A DNA stretch of 64,000 nucleotides from Tenacibaculum sp. 190130A14a (GTDB lineage: Bacteria > Bacteroidota > Bacteroidia > Flavobacteriales > Flavobacteriaceae): assembly GCF_964048965.1 (NCBI RefSeq), contig NZ_OZ040189.1, positions 1,302,001 to 1,366,000 of the forward strand, given 5' to 3'. Positions 29,162 to 38,550 of this stretch are shown one piece after another; position 1 is the stretch's first letter, and the number at the start of each line of letters is the position of its first letter. A program made the translations under genes and the position numbers. Below the pieces are notes generated by a model. That model searched no databases, was not told where the DNA came from, and saw only the letters and a program-made list of their open reading frames with translations.

Positions 29162-29525
29162 TGTTTAAACTAACCTTATACTTGTTCAATAATTTTTTAG
29201 TAATTCCCATATTAGCTTTCTCTCGATCTAATGCTAAATAGATAAAATACTCACCATTTTCTGAAATATTGATAATATGAATCTGATTAGACAGGTTAAA
29301 TTGAATATCATTTAACTCCTCATGAATATTTAATTTATTCATGGTTTGCTGCTTGGCGTTGATTATTTCAACATTAAACGCCGAAGCAAGTTCTAGATCA
29401 AATCCTTCTATAATAGAATCACAAATTAAGGATTCACCAGATGATAATTCGGTAACACTTACCCCTCTATAACCCGGAATATTTTCTTTTACATTGTTTA
29501 CTAACTCTTTTAAAGCTGTTTCCAT
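29151..29525 (-). CDS. Roadblock/LC7-like protein
   Basis: 124 residues with an alpha-beta pattern like a single roadblock/LC7 domain: the helix METALKELVNNVKENIPG, the strand GVSVTELSSGESLI and a C-terminal strand EYFIYLALDREKANMG. Such domains form dimers that act as scaffolds or GTPase regulators (MglB). No GTPase gene is in the window. Assignment is by pattern only. Confidence 0.45.
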   Translation of the reverse strand: METALKELVNNVKENIPGYRGVSVTELSSGESLICDSIIEGFDLELASAFNVEIINAKQQTMNKLNIHEELNDIQFNLSNQIHIINISENGEYFIYLALDREKANMGITKKLLNKYKVSLNSEL

Positions 29526-29534
29526 TTTTTATAT

Positions 29535-29930
29535 TTATTTGTTAAACTCTTTTCTTAAGCTGATATCTAATACTCCGATATTGATGTTCTTATTGGAAGA
29601 AAAACATAGAATATCATTGTGGTATTTAACCAAAACAAGTTGCTCTTTGTTGGATCTTATAATCAGATTGGATAATTCTGATTTTAGAAAATCATTAAAA
29701 TAATGTTGAGTCATATTAAAAACAGTTGCACCAAAAGGAATGATGTTTTCTTTTGTTTGATGTCCTTCTTTATGATAAAACTCAATAGTATTTCCTTGTT
29801 TGTCAAAAAGGTAAATACTGTTAGAATTTGTGTTTGATAAAAGTTCTTCTAGGTTCAAGATTTGTTTTAATTTATTGATTATACTATGTATTAGATTGAA
29901 ACTAAATTCGAGGCAAAGGTAGCGGGGCAA
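29535..29930 (-). CDS. Roadblock/LC7-like protein
   Basis: 131 residues as read from 29930; the start may lie later because the first 12 residues look non-coding. Pattern IINKLKQILNLEELLSNTNSNSIYLFDKQGNTIEF resembles a roadblock domain with a helix followed by a strand-turn-strand. It heads a three-gene unit ending at 28919. Confidence 0.45.
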   Translation of the reverse strand: MPRYLCLEFSFNLIHSIINKLKQILNLEELLSNTNSNSIYLFDKQGNTIEFYHKEGHQTKENIIPFGATVFNMTQHYFNDFLKSELSNLIIRSNKEQLVLVKYHNDILCFSSNKNINIGVLDISLRKEFNK

Positions 29931-30052
29931 TAGGGTTTGTGCAGGGAATTATAAGTGTATGAAGTATAAGAATCGGATATTTAAACCTTATTAAACAAGT
30001 TAGTAAAAGGTAGAAGTGGAAATACAAATTTTTCTTCATTTATAAAAGAATA

Positions 30053-30190
30053 AAACCCAGCTTTAAGCCTTAAGTAGAGGAAATAAAAACTAGTAATTAA
30101 CTTTAAGTAAAGCTGAGTTTCATATAAATAAGGGGTATAAAATTTCTAAATTCTTATAAAAAGACTAACTACAGGCTAGAAATTTTATAC
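30053..30190. repeat. Two consecutive long inverted repeats in a gene-free gap
   Basis: The 344-base gap 29931-30274 has no gene. It contains AAACCCAGCTTTA (30053-30065) opposite TAAAGCTGAGTTT (30108-30120), 12 of 13 pairing, and then GTATAAAATTTCTA (30135-30148) opposite TAGAAATTTTATAC (30177-30190), a perfect 14-base repeat. Neither is followed by a T-run, so these are not ordinary terminators. They may be structured RNA or a mobile-element remnant. Confidence 0.6.
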
Positions 30191-30274
30191 AGCAAAGTTA
30201 TCATGACTCTTTAAACTGAATAACAATAAGAAGTTCTAATGAGTTTAAGATTCTGAAATGTACACTTTAAAATA

Positions 30275-31432
30275 TTATAAAGAAGATTTGTATTGGGCTG
30301 GAGTCATATGTACATTTTTCTTAAAAGCATTGTAAAAGGTAGCTTTGGTATGAAATCCAGCCTCTAAACCAATTCCTTCTATAGATAAGTGCTGTGCTTC
30401 ATTACTTTTTAAAAGTTTTTTAGCGAGTTCAACTCTGAAAGAATTGATATAACTATTAAAGTTTTGCGATTTAACCTTATTAATCGCATAAGATATTCGC
30501 TTGGGATGCACATGAATGGCTTCTGCAATATCTATAATGGTAAGTTTGTTATTCATATAACATTTCGATACTTGAATATAATCATCAACTTTAATACAAG
30601 TCTGTTGGGCTTCGTTGATAGACATTAAGTTTTGAGTCGTTTGCGAAGTAATTTTATCAGAGGAAACCAATAAAGGGGTTAATTTGGTTTTTGTGGAATG
30701 GTCAATTGGGTGTTGCTCATCTGCAACATTTTTATTCCATACCAAAGTACGGATGTTTTCTTGTGTTACTCCTTTAAACGAAACCCAGTAAATAAGAATC
30801 ACATTTAAAACAGAAATCCAAGCATACCAAGCATGGCTCTCTAGAAAAATATTGATTAAAATAACCAAATGAAACAAAACACTTGCATAGGTAAACCACT
30901 TGGTCCAGCTTAAAGTTTTTCGCTGAACATAGGTATATTGATTGTGTACTTCAATAACATGTGAATGAATCCACTTTAAAATAAGATATGCTATATACAG
31001 AGAATAGGAGAGTCCTCCTATAAAATATACAATAGCCGCAGATGAATTTTTTATTTGAAGCTTAAGTTGGTAGGGCAGAAGGAAAATAACCAAGGCTACT
31101 AGAAATTCTATAACTCCTGGAATTAGTGTCCAATAACTAGCTTTTTTCTCCTTTAAAATAGAAGTTTTTTGAACATAAATGAGTAGTAAAGGATAGGCTA
31201 AGAAATGAAATCCAACAGGAAGTAATTCTAATTCTGGGTGTTTGGTTAAATAGTTAAGATCGTGTAATATGTTAGGAATAGGTTCAAGTGAAAACAAAAG
31301 AATAAACATACCTAAAAATAGTATGGGTTTGTTTTTTTTAGAATAGTAAAAAATTAAAACGACCCCAAACAATAACCCTTGCACAACACCAAGCGTATCT
31401 ATAAAACTAATGATACTATTCGATAAATCCAT
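30275..31432 (-). CDS. Membrane-anchored AraC family transcriptional regulator
   Basis: 385 residues. Residues 1-240 contain about seven membrane segments. The C-terminal 110 residues are an AraC/XylS double helix-turn-helix: LTIIDIAEAIHVHPKRISYAI and SIEGIGLEAGFHTKATFYNAFKK. This seven-helix sensor plus AraC output is common in Flavobacteriia. Signal and targets unknown; it stands alone. Confidence 0.88.
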   Translation of the reverse strand: MDLSNSIISFIDTLGVVQGLLFGVVLIFYYSKKNKPILFLGMFILLFSLEPIPNILHDLNYLTKHPELELLPVGFHFLAYPLLLIYVQKTSILKEKKASYWTLIPGVIEFLVALVIFLLPYQLKLQIKNSSAAIVYFIGGLSYSLYIAYLILKWIHSHVIEVHNQYTYVQRKTLSWTKWFTYASVLFHLVILINIFLESHAWYAWISVLNVILIYWVSFKGVTQENIRTLVWNKNVADEQHPIDHSTKTKLTPLLVSSDKITSQTTQNLMSINEAQQTCIKVDDYIQVSKCYMNNKLTIIDIAEAIHVHPKRISYAINKVKSQNFNSYINSFRVELAKKLLKSNEAQHLSIEGIGLEAGFHTKATFYNAFKKNVHMTPAQYKSSL

Positions 31433-31670
31433 TTGCTAAAAACCCCTATTATAAATAAAAAGATAATATTCATCTCAATGATTTCCCTGTTCATTGATTC
31501 AGAAGATACAAAATAGCATCATAATTATATAATATGATTGTGAAAAGAAGTCTTTTTAAGTACATATTTCAGAATATTAAACTAAAAAAGGAACTGTTTA
31601 TATCATATTTTACTTTGTCAAGTAATTTTATTAGTATTTAAGTTATTATTAAATAAAAGGCACAGTATAA

Positions 31671-32129
31671 TTAAAAATCAGGTTCAAAATCTTCTTTTTC
31701 CAAATCTTTTTGGTCAAACTCATAAATTGGTTTTAACTCATTCAAATAAATATCATCATTTAAAAGTTGAGAGAAAAACTGCCAGCTTTTAGCATCAGGA
31801 ACGTAAAATACAGTAGGAATGTTTTTTTTATCTGACAAGGAATAATAAAAAACTGTAGGGAAGCCGTCAATTGTTGTTTCTTCAGATGTGAAATCTAAAG
31901 ATTCAGAGGTTAATCCGTTTACAGAAGCGTAGGTTTTATATGCATTTTTATTTATAGCTTCGGAGTAGAGGTGTAAGTATACTTTTCCAGAATAACGATA
32001 TACATGTAAAGAGTCTTGTTGAATTAAATATTTGGCAATCCTCATTGCAATTTTTTTCTCTCTTTCTTTTGTACTTATGGGTTTACAGCTTAAAAGAAAT
32101 AGCAAAACAAAAAAAACAATTTTATTCAT
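31671..32129 (-). CDS. Lipoprotein of unknown function
   Basis: 152 residues with a lipobox FLLSCKP (Cys 15) and a soluble mature domain ending in acidic residues. No family recognised. Confidence 0.6.
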   Translation of the reverse strand: MNKIVFFVLLFLLSCKPISTKEREKKIAMRIAKYLIQQDSLHVYRYSGKVYLHLYSEAINKNAYKTYASVNGLTSESLDFTSEETTIDGFPTVFYYSLSDKKNIPTVFYVPDAKSWQFFSQLLNDDIYLNELKPIYEFDQKDLEKEDFEPDF

Positions 32130-32475
32130 TTTCGTAGCAATTAAAAAATTAATAATGACTTAACAGTGTTAAGGTGTAACCAACAATGAGTTACTGTTTT
32201 TCTTCATTCATGAAGCAATTTAGAAATTAATATTGATTCGAACTCCTTTTTTGAGATTAGATTAAATGAAATCATGGCATTTATTCATTTACAAAATACT
32301 CTTCAATTGGAATAGGTTATATTGAATTTTTCGTTTTAATGATAGTTGAGTTTTTCTTTATAAAACTATAACTTAATAAATTAAGATTTCTTTGACAGTC
32401 TTTCATGTGATAAATAGTAATTTTAATGAGCATATATCAAATGCTAGTACATTAAATATATAGTTATTGAAAAAC
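32130..32475. other. Gene-free intergenic gap
   Basis: About 345 bases between divergent genes. I see no ORF, repeat or clear terminator; it presumably carries the promoters of the lipoprotein and the esterase gene. Confidence 0.6.
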
Positions 32476-33600
32476 ATGAAATCTCTACAAACTTTAATTC
32501 TTGTTTGTTTTATAAGTATAGCAGCAAGAGCTCAAGAAAACGCACCCATTACGATTGGAATAAACCATACGATGCAATCAACAGCTTTAAAAGAAGAAAG
32601 AACTATTCAAATTTATACACCTGATGGCTATAAAGATTCAAAAAAAGCATATCCTGTGTTATACATTTTAAATGGACAATGGTATTTTCATAGTGGAGTG
32701 TCCATTCAAAAATCTTTGCGCACGCCTGGAGTTATTCCAGAAATGATTGTTGTAGGAATTAATGATAGCAAACAACCACGATGGTCTTTATTTGGTGAGA
32801 AGAAAGATACGTTTACTAATTTTTTAGTTGATGAGGTTATGAACTATATAGATACAAATTATAGAACAACCAATGAACGTGTCATTTTTGGTTGGGAAGC
32901 AGCAGCCTATTATATCAGTGAATTAATTTTAAAAAGAAGTGATCTTTTTGATGGTGCAATTATTACTGATGGAGGATATGCATCAGAAGATTTGGTGAAG
33001 AATTTCAAATCTAATAAAGATATTTACCTGTATATGGCGAATTCTAAAAAAGACATTTACTATATCAATTCAACAGAAGCATTTCATAAAATATTGCAAA
33101 ATAGTAGTCCTGAGAATTTAAAATGGAAATACACTTTATTTAATGATGAGGTCCATGAATCATTGGCACATTTAGCCATGTATAAAGGATTGAAATATTA
33201 CTATCATAACTACGACTCTCTTGTTTTTGAAAGTATTCAACACTACATAGATGCTGGAGGAATAGAGTATTTAACCAGTTATTTTAAAGAACGTGCTAAA
33301 AGGTTTGGTGGAGACGGACAAATAGATAATAGCACAAAAAATGCTTTAATCTGGCTGGCTTGGAGAAGAGATAATTTTGAATATTTTAGTTTTTTTATGA
33401 AGGAGTTTAAAGATGTGTTGAAAACAAAAAGGTACGACTCTGCTTATTGGCAAAATAGATTTGGACAGTTCTATCTAAAGCATAAAGATTATAAAAATGC
33501 TCGTAGCTATTTTAACAACGGTCTAGATAAATATCCGAACTCTAATTTTGAAGCAGAAATGAAAAAAGGATTAAGCTTAGCAAAACAAAAAAAGGGGTAA
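32476..33600 (+). CDS. Secreted esterase-fold alpha/beta hydrolase with TPR-like tail
   Basis: ATG at 32476 gives 374 residues beginning with a signal peptide (MKSLQTLILVCFISIAARAQ); an upstream TTG in frame is less likely. Residues 20-240 resemble the esterase D/IroE fold (IQIYTPDGYK, YPVLYILNGQWYFHS, IVVGINDSKQPRW). The expected nucleophile elbow GxSxG reads FGWEAAAYY, so the catalytic Ser is replaced and activity is doubtful. The C-terminal part (about 300-370) has one TPR-like hairpin (YLKHKDYKNARSYFNNGLDKYP). Confidence 0.75.
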   Translation: MKSLQTLILVCFISIAARAQENAPITIGINHTMQSTALKEERTIQIYTPDGYKDSKKAYPVLYILNGQWYFHSGVSIQKSLRTPGVIPEMIVVGINDSKQPRWSLFGEKKDTFTNFLVDEVMNYIDTNYRTTNERVIFGWEAAAYYISELILKRSDLFDGAIITDGGYASEDLVKNFKSNKDIYLYMANSKKDIYYINSTEAFHKILQNSSPENLKWKYTLFNDEVHESLAHLAMYKGLKYYYHNYDSLVFESIQHYIDAGGIEYLTSYFKERAKRFGGDGQIDNSTKNALIWLAWRRDNFEYFSFFMKEFKDVLKTKRYDSAYWQNRFGQFYLKHKDYKNARSYFNNGLDKYPNSNFEAEMKKGLSLAKQKKG

Positions 33601-33632
33601 TTGATGGGGTTGATTATTTTAGAGTGATTGAT

Positions 33633-34145
33633 TTATAGATTTTTTGGTGACATTTTAATTTTTCCTACTTCAGTTTTTTTGTGAACATAGTACATTGGGT
33701 ACCTTCCAAAAACCCATTTACCATTTTCAAATTTGAAAGAAATATACCCCGATAGGTTAGGTCGTTTATGATCTTCAAGTTCAATAAATTTATACTTTTC
33801 TTCAATTTTAATAAAATCTTTTTCTTTAGGTTCATAGTTAAAGTCAAAAGGATTGTTAGAATTTAGAACTTCCGAAATATGCTCAATAGTCAGTTCTTTG
33901 TTAATTTGTCCTTGAGGACGTATCATCATTCCCATGACACTATGTTTATGTACCTCTTCTTTAAAAGAAGAAAGCGTCCATTTAAAATAGGTTTCCATAT
34001 AGGAGCCATCATCGTTTAATAGCGCCATTAGCGACTCATTCTTTTTTACTTGATATAGGTTAGCAACTTCATCTGCAAAATCAATATTAATAGCTAGCTT
34101 ATTGGAGCAGGTACAAAAACGGATTTTTAAATTTTCTTTACACAT
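33633..34145 (-). CDS. Hypothetical protein
   Basis: 170 residues, soluble, with a Cys pair near the N-terminus (RFCTCSNK). No recognised domain. Convergent with the esterase-fold gene. No attC-like site is visible around it, so I place it outside the cassette array. Confidence 0.55.
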   Translation of the reverse strand: MCKENLKIRFCTCSNKLAINIDFADEVANLYQVKKNESLMALLNDDGSYMETYFKWTLSSFKEEVHKHSVMGMMIRPQGQINKELTIEHISEVLNSNNPFDFNYEPKEKDFIKIEEKYKFIELEDHKRPNLSGYISFKFENGKWVFGRYPMYYVHKKTEVGKIKMSPKNL

Positions 34146-34282
34146 AACACATAGTTTTAATGATTAACAACAATTTTTTATAAGATCGGTGACAAACGTT
34201 TTTAATTTGTTTATTTCATTTCTATTTAGAGAGCAATAAATGAAAAATTCCTCATTTATAAGAACACTTTCAGAATTAATCT

Positions 34283-34792
34283 TTAGTCATTCTTTCTAGC
34301 TTTATCTAATGTCAAGTTTAGTTTTATTTTAACAAAGTCAATTGTACGTTTTATGTGTTCTTCATTTCCAAATCTTGCAACCACAGTATAATTGTTTAAT
34401 AATTCATTCAAACGATTCAAAACTTTGTTTAATAGATCGCTATCTAAATCAACTCCTGATCCTAAATGAGCAATAAGATTATCTATTAGGTCTGATGTTT
34501 CCTCGTCCAAACAGTTTATTAAAGCAAGGCAGTAAATTTTGTTCTGAAATACAAAGTCCATTTTTCTAGAATCATACTCTACAATTACAGAAGCAAGTCG
34601 ATGTAGGATTTCTGATGACCACAAATTTATGTTGTTCTCGAAATAGTCCCAATCTTCATTATTTAGACTTTCAATATATTGCCCAAATGATTCTAAAACA
34701 CCGGGTTCATTGTAGGTGAAATCTTTCCATTCGAAATCATTGACTAAATAATTGTATAAATCTTGTACTTTATGATTTTTAAAGTAATGCAT
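34283..34792 (-). CDS. Hypothetical protein, immunity-like size
   Basis: 169 residues, acidic, all-helical, no signal peptide. It lies 9 bases after the membrane-protein gene upstream, so the two form an operon. No family recognised. Confidence 0.55.
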   Translation of the reverse strand: MHYFKNHKVQDLYNYLVNDFEWKDFTYNEPGVLESFGQYIESLNNEDWDYFENNINLWSSEILHRLASVIVEYDSRKMDFVFQNKIYCLALINCLDEETSDLIDNLIAHLGSGVDLDSDLLNKVLNRLNELLNNYTVVARFGNEEHIKRTIDFVKIKLNLTLDKARKND

Positions 34793-34801
34793 TTAAATAA
34801 A

Positions 34802-35248
34802 TTAATGGTTTGTGTTGGACTTTTTATTAATTAAAAACAACATTCTACAATAATAGAGTACAAAAGGAGCTCCACTGATCAATGTTATTGCAAATAAAGA
34901 AAATCCATTGCCCCAGGCTTTGAAGCATATTAATAAAAACGAAACCAGTAATAACGTTACACCTATTTTAATCCAATTTTTTATGGTATGTGTTTTTTTA
35001 TAGAATAGTGTAGGTATTAATAGTAGTTTTCCAATAAGCGAAATTATTATGGCGATTCCGAGAATACTTTTAAGAAAACTAAATTTTTGAACATCAATAC
35101 CATTTTCAATGAGTTGAGGAATAACCAATATTTCAAGTAGAATTAATATTCCACCACCATGTCCTTCAGGAATTATAACAATAATTATCGAGTTATAGAT
35201 TAAAAAAAGGGTTAATACTTTTTTAATCAATTTGTTTTCATTTTTCAA
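34802..35248 (-). CDS. Small membrane protein
   Basis: 148 residues with four hydrophobic segments (about 10-27, 30-45, 62-82, 96-112 and a possible fifth at 115-135). No family recognised. Upstream partner of the 169-residue protein. Confidence 0.6.
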   Translation of the reverse strand: MKNENKLIKKVLTLFLIYNSIIIVIIPEGHGGGILILLEILVIPQLIENGIDVQKFSFLKSILGIAIIISLIGKLLLIPTLFYKKTHTIKNWIKIGVTLLLVSFLLICFKAWGNGFSLFAITLISGAPFVLYYCRMLFLINKKSNTNH

Positions 35249-35370
35249 TTAGCTGCAACTTTTAATTTGTGTAGCAAAATAATTATTTATTCTTGATCAG
35301 AAAAGACTAAGAGTGACCTTTTATTATAATTACTTTCTTTTTTTGATAAAATAAATAGAAACGAAATATA

Positions 35371-35397
35371 AACCCCACTAGCAATTACTGGTGGGGC
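35371..35397 (-). terminator. Terminator of the NTF2-tautomerase-DoxX operon
   Basis: Minus strand CCCCAC-CAGTAATTGCTA-GTGGGG followed by TTTATATTT. Confidence 0.7.
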
Positions 35398-35444
35398 TGT
35401 ATTTTAAGATAAAAGAAGTGTTGTCTCTCGTCATGAGCATCTTT

Positions 35445-35813
35445 TTAAACCACATGCGCAAAAAGTTTATTCACAATTTTCCATTTGCCCTGTATTTTGA
35501 ATAGCGATAAATAATCATAGTAATTAAATCCCAACATGGGTACATGCAATTTTACCATGGCTGCTTTTCCGAGAATGTCGATACCCATAATCGACATGTT
35601 TAAAGTCTCTCCTAGATCATTCGGACTTTTTCTTGTCTTCACAGTTTCAATATATTCATTAAGGTTTTTAATGTATTCAATTGAATTGATATCTCCATAT
35701 AGAGTTGCATCGTTGCTAAAACAAGTTAAAAGATTTGAGACGTTACCATAAAAGATTCCTTCAAAATAAGTATTGATTAGTGTTTCGATTTCTTTAATAT
35801 TCTCCTGATACAT
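35445..35813 (-). CDS. SnoaL/NTF2-like protein
   Basis: 122 residues, full length for an NTF2-like fold: N-terminal helix IKEIETLINTYFEGI, then NVSNLLTCFSNDATLYGD and C-terminal strands ending GKWKIVNKLFAHVV. Probably binds or transforms a small molecule. Only three bases separate it from the tautomerase gene. Confidence 0.8.
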   Translation of the reverse strand: MYQENIKEIETLINTYFEGIFYGNVSNLLTCFSNDATLYGDINSIEYIKNLNEYIETVKTRKSPNDLGETLNMSIMGIDILGKAAMVKLHVPMLGFNYYDYLSLFKIQGKWKIVNKLFAHVV

Positions 35814-35816
35814 TGC

Positions 35817-36011
35817 TTATGTTTTAGTTGCTACTGTTTGTGTTCCATTGAAGCCCCAATTTTCTAAAGGTATTTCATCGATAACCACATGAGTAGTTGC
35901 TGGATTTTTGTTTAAAATACGAACGACTAATTCCGTAGCCCCTTCAATTAATAGTCTCTTTTGGTCTTTGGTTACATTGGTATCTGTAACTTTGATATTG
36001 ATGTATGGCAT
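35817..36011 (-). CDS. 4-Oxalocrotonate tautomerase family protein
   Basis: 64 residues, normal for the family. The catalytic proline follows the initiator Met (MPYINIKVTD), and the second half has the conserved HVVIDEIPLENWGFNG. Acts on small enol/keto substrates; the true substrate is unknown. Middle gene of an operon with DoxX and NTF2-like proteins. Confidence 0.9.
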   Translation of the reverse strand: MPYINIKVTDTNVTKDQKRLLIEGATELVVRILNKNPATTHVVIDEIPLENWGFNGTQTVATKT

Positions 36012-36041
36012 TTTGTTAATTTTAGTGGTTAAGGTTGTGTT

Positions 36042-36458
36042 TTAATCCCATGTAGAAGTTGAAGAGATTGCATATTTTCCTGCTCCTAAAAAATAGATAA
36101 CCATAGCTCCAAACAGGTATAAACCTTGTAGTTCTATTCCCCAACCACCATATTGATTTAAAGTAAAAATATGAGCTGTATGTGCCATTAGAATAGCTAT
36201 TAGCATATTGAAAGCTAATATTAAACTAGCTAGTCTCGTTCTCCAACCCACTATTATCAATATAGGAGCAATTATTTCACCCATAAAAACGGCGTATGCA
36301 ATAAATTCTGGCACTCCAATACCATTGAGTAGACTTTTGATGAATGAATAATTAGAAGTTAGATTCGCAACTCCATGAAATAGAATAAGCAGCCCAATAC
36401 TTAAGCGTTGTAATAATCGTCCGACATCTTTGTTTTGAAATTTGTTTGTGGTGTTCAT
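36042..36458 (-). CDS. DoxX family membrane protein
   Basis: 138 residues, four membrane segments, with the family's RLSIGLLILFHGVANL and GEIIAPILIIVGWRTRLA. DoxX proteins occur with redox or detoxification enzymes. First gene of the operon; the Crp/Fnr regulator upstream on the same strand may control it. Confidence 0.88.
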   Translation of the reverse strand: MNTTNKFQNKDVGRLLQRLSIGLLILFHGVANLTSNYSFIKSLLNGIGVPEFIAYAVFMGEIIAPILIIVGWRTRLASLILAFNMLIAILMAHTAHIFTLNQYGGWGIELQGLYLFGAMVIYFLGAGKYAISSTSTWD

Positions 36459-36573
36459 ATCCTATAATTTTTTAAAATTAATACGATACAAAAGTCAAAA
36501 AATGACTGACTGAACCACAGGACGATAATCACTAATAATTTGTGATATATGTCACAGGTAAACGAAGTTTATT

Positions 36574-37137
36574 TTAGTTATTTAAGCGACTTAAAGTTTC
36601 TCTACTAACGCCCAAATAGGAAGCGATTAACTTTTTAGGGACTCTTTGAAAAAGTTGTGGATATTGCTCAAGAAGTAACTCATAGCGTTCTTTGGAAGAG
36701 TTTTTTAATAGCGATAAGATTCTGTTTTGAAGTGCAATTCTACCATACTTACTTTTTTTAGCCCAAAAACGTTCCATTTTGTGCATTTCTTTGGTAAGTT
36801 TTTCTCTGTTTTCATAGCTGATATAGAGTAATTCACAATCTTCAATACAATCTATGTTTATTTTAGAAGTAGTTTGTTTTACAAAAGACTCGTAATCGGT
36901 TATCCACCAATTCTCCATTCCGAATTGTAGAATATGTTCTTTTCCGTGCTCATCAAAAAAGTAGCTTTTTAAACATCCTTTAACCACCCAATATTCTTTA
37001 CTAGCAATTTCACCTTCTTGCAAAATATATTGATGCTTACGCTTGGTAGTACTTTCAAAATGACTTAAGATAAAAGCAAACTCTTCATTGGTAAGTTCAA
37101 TGAGTTCTTCTATATGTTGTCTTAGTGGGTGTTTCAT
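36574..37137 (-). CDS. Crp/Fnr family transcriptional regulator
   Basis: 187 residues: cyclic-nucleotide-binding-like beta barrel (about 20-115) and a C-terminal helix-turn-helix RVPKKLIASYLGVSRETLSRLN. It has no Fnr cysteine cluster. It is 116 bases upstream of the DoxX operon on the same strand, a common local-regulator arrangement. The cassette array starts immediately upstream of its start codon. Confidence 0.9.
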   Translation of the reverse strand: MKHPLRQHIEELIELTNEEFAFILSHFESTTKRKHQYILQEGEIASKEYWVVKGCLKSYFFDEHGKEHILQFGMENWWITDYESFVKQTTSKINIDCIEDCELLYISYENREKLTKEMHKMERFWAKKSKYGRIALQNRILSLLKNSSKERYELLLEQYPQLFQRVPKKLIASYLGVSRETLSRLNN

Positions 37138-37165
37138 TTAGTTATTATGTTTTTAGTTTGTTCAT

Positions 37166-37195
37166 AGCACTGAATTACAGCCATTGTTGCGGTTA
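37166..37195 (-). repeat. attC-like half-site at the left end of the array
   Basis: On the minus strand CTAACCGCAACAATGGCTGT follows the gene at 37217, resembling the left half of the site at 52253-52396 (CAACAACGGCTATAATGC). No right half with GTT is found before the Crp/Fnr gene, so it marks a truncated array end. Confidence 0.4.
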
Positions 37196-37216
37196 GTTTT
37201 TATTTTAATTTCTTTT

Positions 37217-37582
37217 TTAATAACTAATCAATATGAAGTTCTCTTTTTCTTTAAATTTTTCCATAAAATTAGATTGAAATGTATCTAAATATTCTTTCTT
37301 CACACATTTCTTTAATTCTAATAATTTGTCTAAGGTAAAAATGAAATCATCCGCTTTAAACTTTTTGAAAAAAACAGGTTTTACCCCTTTGCGTTGGTAC
37401 GAAATATCGACAGAGTGATATCCTTTTTCAAGTCCGATTTCGCTATTTTCCAATCCCACTTTTCTAGTGGTTAAAAAATCAGAATAGTCAATTCTCAATT
37501 CAGGGTTTTCTTCATCAGAAAACCATTCAAATTTTGATTCTGATTTCTCTACTATTTTAATTAGATAAATGTCTAATCCCAT
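37217..37582 (-). CDS. Hypothetical cassette protein
   Basis: 121 residues, soluble, starting MGLDIYLIKIVEKSESKFEW. The beginning MGLDIYL with a following charged region resembles small uncharacterised bacterial proteins often linked to immunity functions, but I cannot assign it. The ATG lies 17 bases after the right box of an attC-like site, and a half-site follows the stop. Confidence 0.6.
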   Translation of the reverse strand: MGLDIYLIKIVEKSESKFEWFSDEENPELRIDYSDFLTTRKVGLENSEIGLEKGYHSVDISYQRKGVKPVFFKKFKADDFIFTLDKLLELKKCVKKEYLDTFQSNFMEKFKEKENFILISY

Positions 37583-37598
37583 AAGTTTCTTAAATTAA

Positions 37599-37652
37599 TC
37601 ACAACGATTAGTGTAAACTGTCGTTTTAATGCACTTTATATCTTATTGTAGA
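37599..37652 (-). repeat. attC-like site, short subfamily E
   Basis: Cassette-strand read: CTACAAT left box, arms ATAAAGTGCATTAAAA and ACAGTTTACACT, right box GTTGTGA. Nearly identical to 51482-51534, which follows the intact copy of the same VOC gene. About 54 bp. Confidence 0.65.
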
Positions 37653-37658
37653 GCGTTT

Positions 37659-37991
37659 TTATTTGTTTTTTAATTCTATTTTCCGTCCATCCAAATCCTG
37701 AATTAGAGCCGTTAAACCCCATTCAGTTTCTTTAGGCTCTGATAATATTTTCCAAATCAACAATTTTATTCCTCAAATCTTCAATCTCAAATCCTATTCT
37801 TATTGAATTATCAGCTTTTCCATTGATTTAGTCAAAGGATAAATTTCAAATACAAATCCATTTTGTTCAGAAGCATAATGAAAGGGACCATTTCCGTGAC
37901 GATGATAGTCAAATTTATGACCTATTAGTTCGTACTGTTCTTTTAATTTTTCAGGATCTCCTGTTCTAATGACTAATAAGTTTAAATTCAT
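37659..37991 (-). pseudogene. VOC/glyoxalase-like cassette gene with two frameshifts
   Basis: The first 60 codons from ATG 37991 encode MNLNLLVIRTGDPEKL and on to EIYPLTKSMEK, closely matching the intact 115-residue protein at 51541-51888. The frame then shifts once (continuing ADNSIRIGFEIEDLRN) and again before ETEWGLTALIQDLDGRK, reaching the equivalent stop at 37661-37659. Both the gene and the attC-like site after it are shared with the 51.5-kb cassette, so this is a decayed duplicate. Confidence 0.85.
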
Positions 37992-38000
37992 CTTAAAAAA

Positions 38001-38324
38001 TCAATCTTCAATTTTATAATTCTTATCTCTATAGATAATATTAAACTTGTTATTTTTTAGTTCTGTATTCCATCCGTTATTGAGAGCAAACTTTATAGAA
38101 TCACTTACAAATTTTGGAGTAACTATTTTAGGTTCAAATTCAGGAGGGCGATTTTCTTTATCATTAACATATCCCCAGACATCATACCATCCGAAGTCTA
38201 CTGTCAAAATATTTTCTTTATGATTATCTGGTCTAACATCAATAATACCTTGAAAGCACCAATTAAAATTAATGTTTTCAACTTTTATTGGTCTAAAACC
38301 TCTTTTTTTATTGGGTTTTGTCAT
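38001..38324 (-). CDS. Hypothetical cassette protein
   Basis: 107 residues, soluble, starting MTKPNKKRGFRPIKVENINF. Nine bases before the VOC pseudogene, so the cassette held two genes, as does the 51.5-52.2 kb cassette with a different first gene. No family recognised. Confidence 0.6.
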   Translation of the reverse strand: MTKPNKKRGFRPIKVENINFNWCFQGIIDVRPDNHKENILTVDFGWYDVWGYVNDKENRPPEFEPKIVTPKFVSDSIKFALNNGWNTELKNNKFNIIYRDKNYKIED

Positions 38325-38352
38325 TTATAAAAGTGTTTTTGTACTCATAATA

Positions 38353-38542
38353 CTCTACGGTCATGTGTATGAAACGTAGCCTATAAATAGACACTAATTT
38401 TTCGGATTAACACAGAGCCGAATTTTTATATTTTGTTTTTATATTTTTTAAAAACCAAATTAAAAATTTGGCAGACTTTCTAAATATACACAAACCTTTT
38501 GGTTTAGTACTTATTAGCTATGTTTTATACATCGTGTTGTGC
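38353..38542 (-). repeat. attC-like site, long subfamily A
   Basis: Cassette strand: GCACAAC then ACGATGTATAAAACATAGC at the left; GCTACGTTTCATACACATG and a decayed right box (CCGTAGAG) at the right. The inner part contains GTGTTAATCCGAAAAATTAG, shared with the sites at 53.7, 58.2 and 60.5 kb. Confidence 0.7.
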
Positions 38543-38550
38543 GTAGTTTT

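Noticed and set aside
32476..33600. Active esterase assignment
   Set aside because: The fold is esterase-like, but the position of the nucleophile elbow reads GWEAA without the serine, so I did not call activity.
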